This document shows positions 11,025 through 20,102 of a stretch of 53,155 nucleotides of DNA, piece after piece (the first letter of the stretch is position 1; every line of letters starts with the position of its first letter). Made by a program: the position numbers and the translations under genes. The stretch is from Thermomucor indicae-seudaticae (taxonomy: Eukaryota; Mucoromycota; Mucoromycetes; Mucorales; Lichtheimiaceae), in the NCBI GenBank assembly GCA_000787465.1, contig JSYX01000213.1, positions 1 to 53,155 of the forward strand, written 5' to 3'. A model generated the notes under the pieces. That model searched no databases. It saw only the letters and a list, made by a program, of their open reading frames with translations, and was not told the origin of the DNA.

Positions 11025-11255
11025 TCATCGTCTGAATGCGTATGGCCTTTGATTGCTGTGTAGTGACATGTGTGAAAACACCATACGGATGTTCGTGGCG
11101 GCCATCAAATCTCTGTTCCACGTCGTTCTGCAGACTGTGCACCTGAGTACGGCGTGGAGCTTTGATTTACAGTCATCTTGAACGTTTTCAAGAGTTCTGG
11201 ACTGGCATTTTGGACATATTTGCGATGTCATATATTCATCGACCTTACAAATTAT
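11025..11255 (-). mobile_element. Fanzor (eukaryotic TnpB-like) C-terminal remnant
   Basis: A minus-strand frame gives KVDEYMTSQICPKC, then LRCTVCRTTWNRDLMAATNIRMVF and an apparently authentic end, QRPYAFRR plus stop. This is the zinc ribbon plus RuvC-II/III region of Fanzor nucleases: the Glu of VDEY, the four zinc-ribbon cysteines in two CxxC pairs, and the Asp of WNRD are all present. Upstream of 11255 the frame meets a stop within a few codons, and no RuvC-I aspartate, helical region or N-terminal domain can be found. Only about 76 residues of a protein normally of 500 or more therefore survive. It resembles the corresponding part of the larger Fanzor at 49.6-52.5 kb, but the two are clearly different sequences. 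Inference: a relic of an older insertion. Confidence 0.7.
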
Positions 11256-11341
11256 AGCAGACGTTTATACGAAAAAGTTTAAGGTCATGTGTACAATACA
11301 GAAAGATGTTTTTTTAGTAAGGCCGTCTTTTAGAAATAAGG

Positions 11342-11579
11342 TTATCCCTTAATATCACTTGGACTAACTCTTCTTTGTCGCTTTATGGCCAGGTATCGTA
11401 GAATAGCACCCACAAATTCAACGCTTTTGGCTCGTTCAGGATGGTTTCGGAGAACTTGTCGGCGCACCCATGTTCTTTCCTGTTCCTGGTTGATCGCGTA
11501 AAGTAGTTGCCTTATCTTGCTGGGCGAAGCCGTCTGTTCCTGCGCTTTTCGATTAGTCTGCTCCAAAATTTCTGAAGCT
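11342..11579 (-). CDS. unrecognised short ORF, possibly 3' exon of a decayed gene
   Basis: About 75 codons, highly charged and helical (QLLYAINQEQERTWVRRQVL, FVGAILRYLAIKRQRR), ending at TAA 11342-11344. I do not recognise a family. No ATG lies in frame. A CAG acceptor ends at about 11574 and a GTATGA donor lies upstream near 11630, and joining them keeps one frame open for a further 20 codons, still without a start. It sits directly upstream of the Fanzor fragment on the same strand, but does not look like a Fanzor domain. It may be a pseudogene or a chance ORF. Confidence 0.25.
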
Positions 11580-11927
11580 CAATAGAAATATCATCATGAA
11601 TGTGCCGATCGGTACGAAATCATACCTTTCCAAGGGAGATAACAGAATAAAAGGACGTATTGGATGAAGCTTTCATGGCGTTTTCTTTATAAACTATGAA
11701 GGAAAGAGAAACTGTCGGTCCGCAGGATTTAAAAAGCCCTTTGTGTCCATATTTAATTACGGATACGTCTTTAACATTAAAACTTTCCGAGTAAACTGAT
11801 CAGTAACAGCTGTCCATTCTTGACTTGATCTGGTAAATGTGACGTGATTTATGCGGAATCGTGTGCATAGCACCTGGATATAAAGGATTTCAAACGCATA
11901 CCCCTTTTCAAGAAATAATCTTTTATC
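11580..11927. other. intergenic, upstream of the Sec7 gene
   Basis: About 350 bp of AT-rich sequence before the ATG at 11928. Presumed promoter; nothing else identified. Confidence 0.5.
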
Positions 11928-14900
11928 ATGAGCGACAAGACATATCCTCAAAATGAAGAACGTGATAACGACTCTCACTCGCTATCACAATTGCGTAATA
12001 CTGGCCATCGCAGTAGAACCCTGTACGAAATCCCACCATCCAGACCACCGAGTGAGGACACCAATGGCCAAGATCATGACCGACCGGTGTCAGACAATAA
12101 GAATATCCAGGCCGCATTTGATCAGCTCACACGACGACAAAGTCCTCGGGCAGGTACCGCTGACAGTCTGCACCCTGAGGGCTCGGTATGGCTTCCGCGT
12201 TCACCATTCTCCCTAACATCGGATTCACACAATTCCGTGAACACTATACCCAATAACGAAGCAAATGCCGATTCGTCCATCGCAAGCTCTAGTCCGAGCA
12301 AATCATCTTTTACACAACGCCGTCTTGAACGTGGAGGCCCTGTACCGTCATCTTTCTCTTCATTTGACTGGTCTCGGTTTTCTGGTGAACAGGGGCTATC
12401 GTCGTCAGTGGGATCGCTCAGCAACGATCTGGACTCGAGCGCATACTATGGTTTATCACCGTTTGTTACTTCGTCATTTATGGAAACGCCTACACCGGAA
12501 CGTCTCGGGAGTACAGTAGGCACAACACCTGCAGGCAGGTATCAATCGTTATGGCAGAGGTATCAGAGAGAACGAGCCGATATTCAGGCATGGCGGCATG
12601 AGGAGGAAGAACAAGAAGAAGAGCAATTATCTCCAGAGGTACTTAGGATGTCTCCGAGTTGCGCATTGCAGCGCCGTCCACGGGGTAGAGACACAGATGG
12701 TTGTGAAGAGTCGACGCACAGCCATGACGATAGCGACATTGAACTTTCTGACGATGAGCCGACGGATCCATCGAAAAAGGATCTATCATCCGTCGCCTCG
12801 CCCTTTTTGTTTAGGTTGGCGACAAGACGTTTTCGGCAACAGGATACAGAGAAAGACAGCCCGTCTGGTGCAGGCCAGGAGCCTGTTCAGCATCGCTTCG
12901 ACGTCACAAATCCTGCGAGCTACGAGGACGATTTGGGAGAGAAGCAAGAAGCTGAAAGCAAAAAGGAAGATATGAAACGGAGTAGTCAGCTGGCGACAGA
13001 AAAGACTAGCACAATGACGGGTGGCACAAACCAAGTCTCGGTCGAGTCCGCGGAAGGACAGCGGCAGCCAGCATCACGGGATGGTGCAGAAGTAGTGTAT
13101 AAAAGGGCCGAACCCCTCTCTTCGTCTCCAGAGTCCAAGTCTCCTGAAACAGCAGCGGCTTGGAGCCATGTGCCACGCCCTGATTCATTCGACAGACTAA
13201 AACAGACACGCATCAATCATCGACCTCTTTTGCTGCCGACACAAGTCAGTGCTAAACACGATATGGGTTCAGAATCGCATGATGCACTTTGGCGGCTTGG
13301 ATTCCAGGCTTCTTCACCCTCTTCTTTATTGCAGCCTTCAAAGGCTGACCAGCCTCCTCGTCTACAGCACCCAGCACCTCGTAAACATTTGCTACAGACA
13401 CCTGTTTTCCAAGTCGTCAACTCTAATACCTTGAAAGAACGCTATCTCTTCCTCTTTAGCGATCTGTTGTTGATCTGCAAACCAATTATGGACGAGAATA
13501 TCATTGTCGGCAGTGGGGGCGATAACGACGTTAGTAGCCCGAGTGAAGGTCGAACAAGCGGGAAAACTCACGGAAATAGCAGCCTCCATCGTTTCCGGCC
13601 AAATGAGAATAGTTTGTTCCAGGTGAAAAACATCGTCGAGCTCAGCAAGGTAACGCTTCACTTGTCACGGGATGACGAAATCAGCCAGCAACATCGGGCA
13701 TCTGTTGTAATCGGACCAGACGGTAAGCCGGTATTACCTCCACCTCGCAAAATGCATCCTGTTCTCGCTTCTGCGTTGCGAAAGTTTGAAACGAATGCGG
13801 AGATGGGAATCGCTTATCTTGTCGAGAAGCAAGTGCTGGCAAACGATCCTTTCAGTATTGGACATTTCTTGTTTAAAACACCAGATATCAATCGACGTCA
13901 ACTGGGTCATTTCTTGGCTGATCCAAAGAACGGCGATATCTACGATGCTTTCCTTGACTGCTTCAGAATGGTCGCTTTGCGTTTGGATGAAGCCCTCCGT
14001 ATATTATTGATGACTCTTCGACTGCCGAGCAGTTGGGAGTCACTAGAATATATCATTGAGCGATTCGCGAAGAAGTGGCATGACGCCAATCAAAACATCG
14101 TCAAGTTTCACGAGGACATGGTCGTTAAAGTGGTGGTTGCGATGCTCTTCTTGAATTCGGAATTATGGTATGATGCAAGCAGCGAGCGGGATGTCTTCTG
14201 GTCCGCGAGAGAACGCAAAGAGCGGAAGGACAGGCAACGCCTATCACGGCGAGCAAGCATGATGGAACGTACAAGAGACCGTAAAAGTGTTGCCATAGAG
14301 CCACTTCATTACATCTCAGCTCTACGCGAGAGCGGGAAAACTCGACCATCCATGGAAGATTTTTTGGACCGTTGGAAATACTATGACCAGTATTCATTAG
14401 TTCCAGTCGATTTCATGAAAGACATGTATCGGTCCATTTCAGCCGAGCGGTTAGAGACTGGCTGGGATAACAGGACAGGTCGTGCATCATCGGCAGGTCA
14501 GGAAGGGGAATCACCTGGACAAGTTGAATTTGAGCAAGAAACGGTTATCACGGTTACACCGCAGCGGTTTCCGACGCGTCTCACGAAGGGAGTGCCATCA
14601 GCGCCTATCACGATCTCGATACCGGCCCCAGATCCGGGTTTGCAGATCAGACTTCGCAGCCAGGATCTTGTGTGCGATCCAAGTGTTCTTGATTTTTCAA
14701 AATCCTGCGTGCAAACTTTTACAATCACTGGGCACACGCCAGGTCGTACAAGTTTGATGTTTATCAAGTCGGGACACAATGCCAATCGATACGTTAGCCC
14801 GACACTTCCGCGGACGAAGACCATTTTCATCGAGAGACCGTTCATGCGATACACTTTTGAGATCAGCTTTTCTCATGCAGACATACGCGCAGCTGCTCGG

Positions 14901-15668
14901 AGCACTCCTCCTGCAACCAACAGCTCTGTCCCTGTTTCTCCTAACGCTAATGATAAAGAAAAAGAATCAATGTCGAAGAAGAGCCTTCATCTTGGTGACA
15001 CAGAGCAGCAGGGGCAGCCGCCGCTTCAGTCATTGCCGGCCATGGTCGAACGGAGGTATATGTTCAGTGTTGAGAGTGAGGCGGAGAAGCGGGAGTGGAT
15101 CCATTGGCTGAAGACGCTATGCGGTGATGTGCAATGGAGCGGCAAAACCAGCGAAACTGCACGCACGATGAGGAATATCAAGAAACCAGCCAAGGTCCTA
15201 ACCGCAGAGGAAAGTGTGGCTCTACAGGTTCTCAAGGAGCTGCTATTGGCGGATGAGTACAAAAAGGGGACGGCCAATGTAACAGTGTTGCGGTCAACGT
15301 TGTTGGGGAACGCGACTGGTACACAGCAGCAGCAAATCCGATCCAGCATGATTGATGTCGCCAGCACACATAATAGTGACAGTCCAACGGCAACAACAGC
15401 TAGCAAAGAAAACGCGGAGAGTCTGTGGTCTGGTGTACCTAGCCCAGGGAACGAAGATTTGGTATTCCTGGATAAAGACAAGAATGCCGGTGATCGGGAT
15501 CAAACAACAAAGACGGCAGCAGCAGCAGCAGCAGCAGCAGCCGCCGCCTCTGCGCCTGCATCCACGACGAATGTCGTTACTAAACGTGGGCATGAGATCA
15601 TCAAGCTTGTAGTGCAAAATTCGATGGTTCCTCTGGTCTTGGGATTTTTACGTCAACAGATACAATAA
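11928..15668 (+). CDS. Sec7-domain Arf-GEF-like protein with PH-like regions
   Basis: A single 1246-codon ORF without introns. Residues 1-490 are low-complexity, Ser/Pro/Glu-rich and probably disordered. Around 500-580 (ERYLFLFSDLLLICKP, later VKNIVELSKVTLHLS) is a PH-type fold. About 608-780 is a Sec7 domain (IAYLVEKQVLANDPFSIGHFLF, INRRQLGHFLADPKN, LDEALRILLMTLRLP, IIERFAKKWHD, VVAMLFLNSELW). About 970-1065 is a C-terminal PH segment (MRYTFEISFSHADI ... MFSVESEAEKREWIHWL). Sec7 domains load GTP onto Arf GTPases in membrane traffic. Architecture suggests the fungal Syt1-like group. Two departures from canon: the glutamic-finger position reads Asp665 (GHFLAD versus GDYLGE), and the near-invariant RLPGEAQ is RLPSSWE. 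A poly-Ala run lies near 1197. The lack of introns is unusual for this window. Confidence 0.85.
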   Translation: MSDKTYPQNEERDNDSHSLSQLRNTGHRSRTLYEIPPSRPPSEDTNGQDHDRPVSDNKNIQAAFDQLTRRQSPRAGTADSLHPEGSVWLPRSPFSLTSDSHNSVNTIPNNEANADSSIASSSPSKSSFTQRRLERGGPVPSSFSSFDWSRFSGEQGLSSSVGSLSNDLDSSAYYGLSPFVTSSFMETPTPERLGSTVGTTPAGRYQSLWQRYQRERADIQAWRHEEEEQEEEQLSPEVLRMSPSCALQRRPRGRDTDGCEESTHSHDDSDIELSDDEPTDPSKKDLSSVASPFLFRLATRRFRQQDTEKDSPSGAGQEPVQHRFDVTNPASYEDDLGEKQEAESKKEDMKRSSQLATEKTSTMTGGTNQVSVESAEGQRQPASRDGAEVVYKRAEPLSSSPESKSPETAAAWSHVPRPDSFDRLKQTRINHRPLLLPTQVSAKHDMGSESHDALWRLGFQASSPSSLLQPSKADQPPRLQHPAPRKHLLQTPVFQVVNSNTLKERYLFLFSDLLLICKPIMDENIIVGSGGDNDVSSPSEGRTSGKTHGNSSLHRFRPNENSLFQVKNIVELSKVTLHLSRDDEISQQHRASVVIGPDGKPVLPPPRKMHPVLASALRKFETNAEMGIAYLVEKQVLANDPFSIGHFLFKTPDINRRQLGHFLADPKNGDIYDAFLDCFRMVALRLDEALRILLMTLRLPSSWESLEYIIERFAKKWHDANQNIVKFHEDMVVKVVVAMLFLNSELWYDASSERDVFWSARERKERKDRQRLSRRASMMERTRDRKSVAIEPLHYISALRESGKTRPSMEDFLDRWKYYDQYSLVPVDFMKDMYRSISAERLETGWDNRTGRASSAGQEGESPGQVEFEQETVITVTPQRFPTRLTKGVPSAPITISIPAPDPGLQIRLRSQDLVCDPSVLDFSKSCVQTFTITGHTPGRTSLMFIKSGHNANRYVSPTLPRTKTIFIERPFMRYTFEISFSHADIRAAARSTPPATNSSVPVSPNANDKEKESMSKKSLHLGDTEQQGQPPLQSLPAMVERRYMFSVESEAEKREWIHWLKTLCGDVQWSGKTSETARTMRNIKKPAKVLTAEESVALQVLKELLLADEYKKGTANVTVLRSTLLGNATGTQQQQIRSSMIDVASTHNSDSPTATTASKENAESLWSGVPSPGNEDLVFLDKDKNAGDRDQTTKTAAAAAAAAAAASAPASTTNVVTKRGHEIIKLVVQNSMVPLVLGFLRQQIQ
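15515..15552 (+). repeat. GCA trinucleotide run (poly-alanine)
   Basis: A (GCA/GCC)n tract near the 3' end of the Sec7 gene encodes about 12 consecutive alanines. Such tracts vary in length between strains. Confidence 0.8.
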
Positions 15669-16069
15669 CCATCGCATTCCCCTGCCCCACTTGTTGCCCA
15701 TTTGAACCACGTAATTGTAGCAACTTGGTAATACACAAGCATAAACTCTGCTTTTAATACAACAAAGTAGCACCTTACTACCCTCAATCCGCTAAGTGGT
15801 TGTTCTTTATGCACATTCCGAGACCTTTATTGCCAGCGACGCGCGAGACACCTCACAGGAAGACTGTCTGAATTGAATTTACACAACTAGGACAACTGAC
15901 ATTGTCAATCTATTGGAAGATTCCTGCACATGGCAATTCCGATTGTTTTCCTTCTGACAAGCTTCTGTTAAATTTGCTTAAATGAGCAGAATAAGCCTCT
16001 AGGTTCCCCGTTTCACATTAAGCCATCTGTTCGGATAAAGCCAAGTTTTCGGAGCGTTTCCTCTGCTTC
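15669..16069. other. intergenic between Sec7 gene and XPF
   Basis: 401 bp between two plus-strand genes, holding the 3' end of one and the promoter of the next. No other signal seen. Confidence 0.5.
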
Positions 16070-19000
16070 ATGGCGCAGCCCATGCTGGAATTTCAAAAGC
16101 AGATCCTTGAAGATCTCGTAGCAGAAGATGCACTGGTCATTCTGGCACCTGGGCTCGGCTTATTTACGCTCTTGTGCTCATTCATTCAACTTCATTGCAA
16201 AGGGAACCATTTAGTGCTTCTGTTGAATACCACGCCTGCGCAGGACATTGCGATCAATGAGCGGTTGACGACCATGGGAGTCGATCCCGAACACCGCATG
16301 CGAGTTATTGACTATGACACTCCAGCTGAAACTAGGTAAGAATAAAGCTAAGGGATAATCACATATGAACAAGTATTGAACGTAAACAAACAACGATTAC
16401 AAGAAATGCAATGTATCGCCAAAGCGGCATATTTTCTGTCACCTCGCGGATATTGGGAGTGGATATGCTACTGAATCGTGTTCCCAAAGCATTGATATCT
16501 GGAATTATCGTTTATAATGCACACCGGTACATATAAGGACCAGATCAAAGAGATCGATGAAATTAAAGCGCTTTGCTTAGTGTACGACCTCACTCAATGG
16601 AAGAGTTGATCTTGAAAGATTTCAGGAAAGAAAATCAGGTAAATGAAGAGAGAACCATCGTATACCTTGCAGGATGAGTTGGAACGAATGAGCGGGTGAG
16701 AATAGGATGGCTTCATCAAGGCATTATCGGATCAACCAGAAGCGTTTACAACAGGTTTTGCACCTTTGCAGAACACGCTAAAAACGCTTCAGCTACGAAA
16801 AGTTCATTTATGGCCAAGGTTCCAAGTTTTGATATCGGATAACTTGGCTCAAACCAGTGGCGATGTGGTTGAACTACGACAGCCAATGACGGAAGCCATG
16901 GATAAGATACAGCAAGCGCTCGTGGAATGCATGGAAGCCACATTGGCCGAAGTGCGTCGTCTCAACCCAATGGTAAAGGAGAGACGCAAAGATAAAACAA
17001 CTGTTGTTTCTTTGAGAATAATAAATGAGAAATACAGGTAGATGTGCAAGATTTCACCATTGAGAACTCCTTTTTCAAGTCGTTTGATGCCATCGTACGT
17101 CGTCAGTTGGACCCAATATGGCATCAAATCAGTCCAGCGAGTAAACAACTTGTAGGAGATTTAAAGATCCTTCGACAGTTGCTAGAGTATGATATGATAT
17201 ATTGAAAGCAAGAGACACTTGCGGTTGCTTTTCTTACTTATCAAGCTATTTCATCATCAGCTACCTCACACGGTACGATTGCGTATCATTCTACAGCTTC
17301 CTGGAAACCGTGATTGCCAGCAATACATCCAAAGAAGGGAAACAGATCCGTCAGTCCCAATGGCTGTTTTTGGACGCAGCGGATGTGGCCATTTCGGCAA
17401 GTATAACTCACTACAGTAAATATTAATGTCCTTACCCTGTTATAACAGAGTGAAAGTTATAGACTGCGCGCAAACGTGTTTATTATCGCCCTGGAGACCC
17501 AGAATACACGGGCAATACACAAGTAGAAGGCCAGTCGAACGTGCAGTTGGTTCTAGAAGAACAACCAAAGTGGGCATTACTGCGTGACATCTTGCAAGAA
17601 ATTGAGCATGATATAGCTACCGCAAAAGGTCAGTTTGATGCGACACACTAATTTCTATCAGCCATTCACATGATTTCTTCGTTTCAGTGGACGGGTCTGT
17701 GCTTGTCATGGTGAATGAGAAAAGAACGTGCTCGCAGCTCCGGGAATATGTATCACGCATGAGCACGCTTACAGATTCCAATGAAAGACCCGTATTGACC
17801 CATCTAGCACAAAAGTTCTTTCAATGGCGGAAAAACTTGGTCAAGGTACAACAATCTTCTATTTCTACAGAGTCAGAACAGGCTCAGGCAAGCAGCAGCA
17901 GTGGTGCCAGCACATTTACACGCGGAGTAGCACCCCGTAACAAGCGTCGGCGCGTAAGAGGAGGATCAGCGGCCGCTTCTTCATCCCGTGCACCTTTAGC
18001 ACAGACATTCAAGGAGGATATATTTGATACCATTCAACAGTAAGTTCATTCACTCTTCTTCTGAGAAAGAAGATTGACATTGTGATATTATTAGGCTAGA
18101 TAGCCCACTCGAGAATGAAAGTGTTGCACCGGCATCGTTGGACAGCGGCATTACATTGGATGAACATGACATCCTCCCAGAATTTCCCGTGATACCACTG
18201 GAGTCAATGGTGACTATACAATGCTATGAAAATGATATGGACGAGCAAATGCTCGAAGACTTGCGTCCACGGTTTGTCATCATGTATGATCCTGACCCTG
18301 CGTTTGTGCGACGCTTGGAAGTGTACCGGGCTTTGCATCCCGATATACAAGTGCGCGTTTACTTTGTTATTTATGAGAACTCGATCGAAGAGCAGAATTA
18401 TTTAAGCCTAATCCGTAAAGAAAAAGAAGCCTTTGAACGCCTTATACGCGAGAAGTCGGCAAGTATTCCTTTTTTTCTTGAGAGCTACTATGGAATGATC
18501 ATGAAATAATAATTCCGGAGGTCTATGCCTTATGTCAGATTATGGCAATCCCGCTACCGCAAAAGGGGACACCGGAACAAGCTAGCTTTGCTCGAGCAAT
18601 AAGTACTCGTGTTGCTGGCGGTCAGCTCAAAGAGACCGGGCCACCTACAGTAAGTCATTAGCTTTTATGAAAAGGTCTATATTGGCTGCTGATCAGGAGT
18701 TAGGTGGTTATTGACATGCGAGAATTTCGGAGCTCTTTGCCTGTCATATTATATACGGAAGGCATCAAGATAATGCCATGTACCTTGCAAGTGGGAGACT
18801 ACATCCTGAGCCCGGATATGTGCGTCGAACGCAAGTCCATTTCTGATCTCATATCTTCATTTAATTCTGGCAGACTGTAAGTCAAATAAAACCGGGGGTT
18901 GTGTGCGCAGTAATCTTGATCCTCACTTCACCTAATTGGATATAGTTATACCCAGTGTGAAAGCATGTCTATGTATTACAAGACGCCTATATTGCTGATC

Positions 19001-19495
19001 GAATTCGACCAGAACAAGTCGTTCTCACTCCAAAGCTTATCCGATATGAAGGACACGATTGTCTTGAGTGACCTGTCTTCCAAGCTTGTCCTATTGACTT
19101 TGACATTTCCCAAGCTAAAGATCATATGGTCTTCTAGTCCGCACGAGACGGCTGCCATTTTCGAAGAGCTTAAAGTGAGTTATACCTAGCCTCGTTAAAG
19201 AGAATCTCTAACATAGTGATATCCATTTTAGAAAACTGAACCAGAACCGGATGCTGAAAAAGCGGTCTTGGTGGGTGCGGAAGACGCAGAGGACGCTGAT
19301 CGCACGTACAATATGACACCGCAGGATATACTTCGAAGTATGCCTGGCGTCACATCAAGAAATTACAAGATCTTGATGAATGCGGTAGAGAACCTGGAAC
19401 AACTATGTGCTATGAATCAGAATGAGTTGAAGGCATTAATAGGAGAAGAGCCTGCACGAAAGCTTCATGGTTTCATACATCAAAAAGCTGGATAA
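16070..19495 (+). CDS. RAD1: XPF/Rad1-type structure-specific DNA repair endonuclease
   Basis: Catalytic subunit of the XPF-ERCC1 (Rad1-Rad10) nuclease, which makes the 5' incision in nucleotide excision repair and trims recombination flaps. Thirteen exons: 16070-16335, 16404-16526, 16581-16638, 16706-16972, 17038-17186, 17261-17396, 17463-17628, 17688-18039, 18095-18462, 18540-18649, 18704-18876, 18946-19174, 19232-19495 (2661 nt, 886 aa). Inactive helicase-like N-half: [37 protein letters not shown]. Nuclease centre from about residue 666: [12 protein letters not shown], then [21 protein letters not shown], with all catalytic acidic and basic residues. Tandem HhH tail: [18 protein letters not shown]. 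Intron 17397-17462 starts GCAAGT; using the GT four bases on gives a stop, whereas the GC donor restores [16 protein letters not shown], matching the family without a gap. Confidence 0.95.
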
Positions 19496-19634
19496 AGAAG
19501 GGGGTGCAATCAGGAGGGATGTAATAATAAATAAATTCGCTCTTATTACCCTCTCTTCTATTTTTTTCCTTTTTCTCCTCCATAAGAACTTCCTTTCTCT
19601 GTTTTCCTTTCCTTTACGCTCACTCTTCTTTACG

Positions 19635-19923
19635 ATGGCGCGCCAAACTGTATCGGAAGCAAAGCTCAGAAAAATCCTCGAATTGAACGATAAACTCAAG
19701 GAACAACTTGAAATTCCACGTATTCCGGTTTCGGAAGCAAGTCGATCGTAAGTCTTTTTCCCGTTGCATTACGTGTCCTCGATATTTCCAACTAAAACTT
19801 TTTTGCAGTCTTATTGATTACTGCCAAACGAATCCCGACATGATGGTACCTTCTGTTTGGGGAAATCGTAGCCCTGACCCGTTCGCTGAACCTGTTGGGG
19901 AATGTGCCTGCATGTTAATGTAG
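19635..19923 (+). CDS. heterotrimeric G-protein gamma subunit
   Basis: Forms the obligate dimer with G-beta and anchors it to the plasma membrane, carrying pheromone or nutrient signals. Two exons (19635-19747, 19809-19923) give 228 nt, 75 aa, the usual size. The N-terminal helix is EAKLRKILELNDKLKEQLEIPRI, followed after the intron by LIDYCQTNPDMMVPSVWG, then DPFAEP, the G-gamma signature. The protein ends ECACMLM: CMLM is a CaaX prenylation box and the cysteine two residues before it is a likely palmitoylation site, as in yeast Ste18. The intron 19748-19808 has donor GTAAGT and acceptor TTGCAG. The gene is wedged between XPF (139 bp) and CSE1 (179 bp) on the same strand. Confidence 0.92.
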
Positions 19924-20102
19924 TTTTGTTTTTTATAATGCGCTTTCTTCTTATCAATAATAAAACATCTTGGACCACTGCATCATCGTCAAAAGGGGAA
20001 GAAACCTTCAGAAAATGCAAAACGCGCAGCGGAGCTAAATTTTTACAGTTAACCACCAACACGAGAAACGAGTGTTTTTTTCCCGTTGTTCTTTGTTTCC
20101 AT

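Noticed and set aside
11342..11579. N-terminal part of the 11-kb Fanzor relic.
   Set aside because: Composition and motifs do not fit any Fanzor segment, and stops separate it from the RuvC-II block.
18459..18539. A fifth GC-AG intron in XPF (TCG|GCAAGT).
   Set aside because: With exact coordinates the downstream exon needs a phase 1 donor, which the normal GT at 18463 provides; the GC choice gives a stop within the exon.
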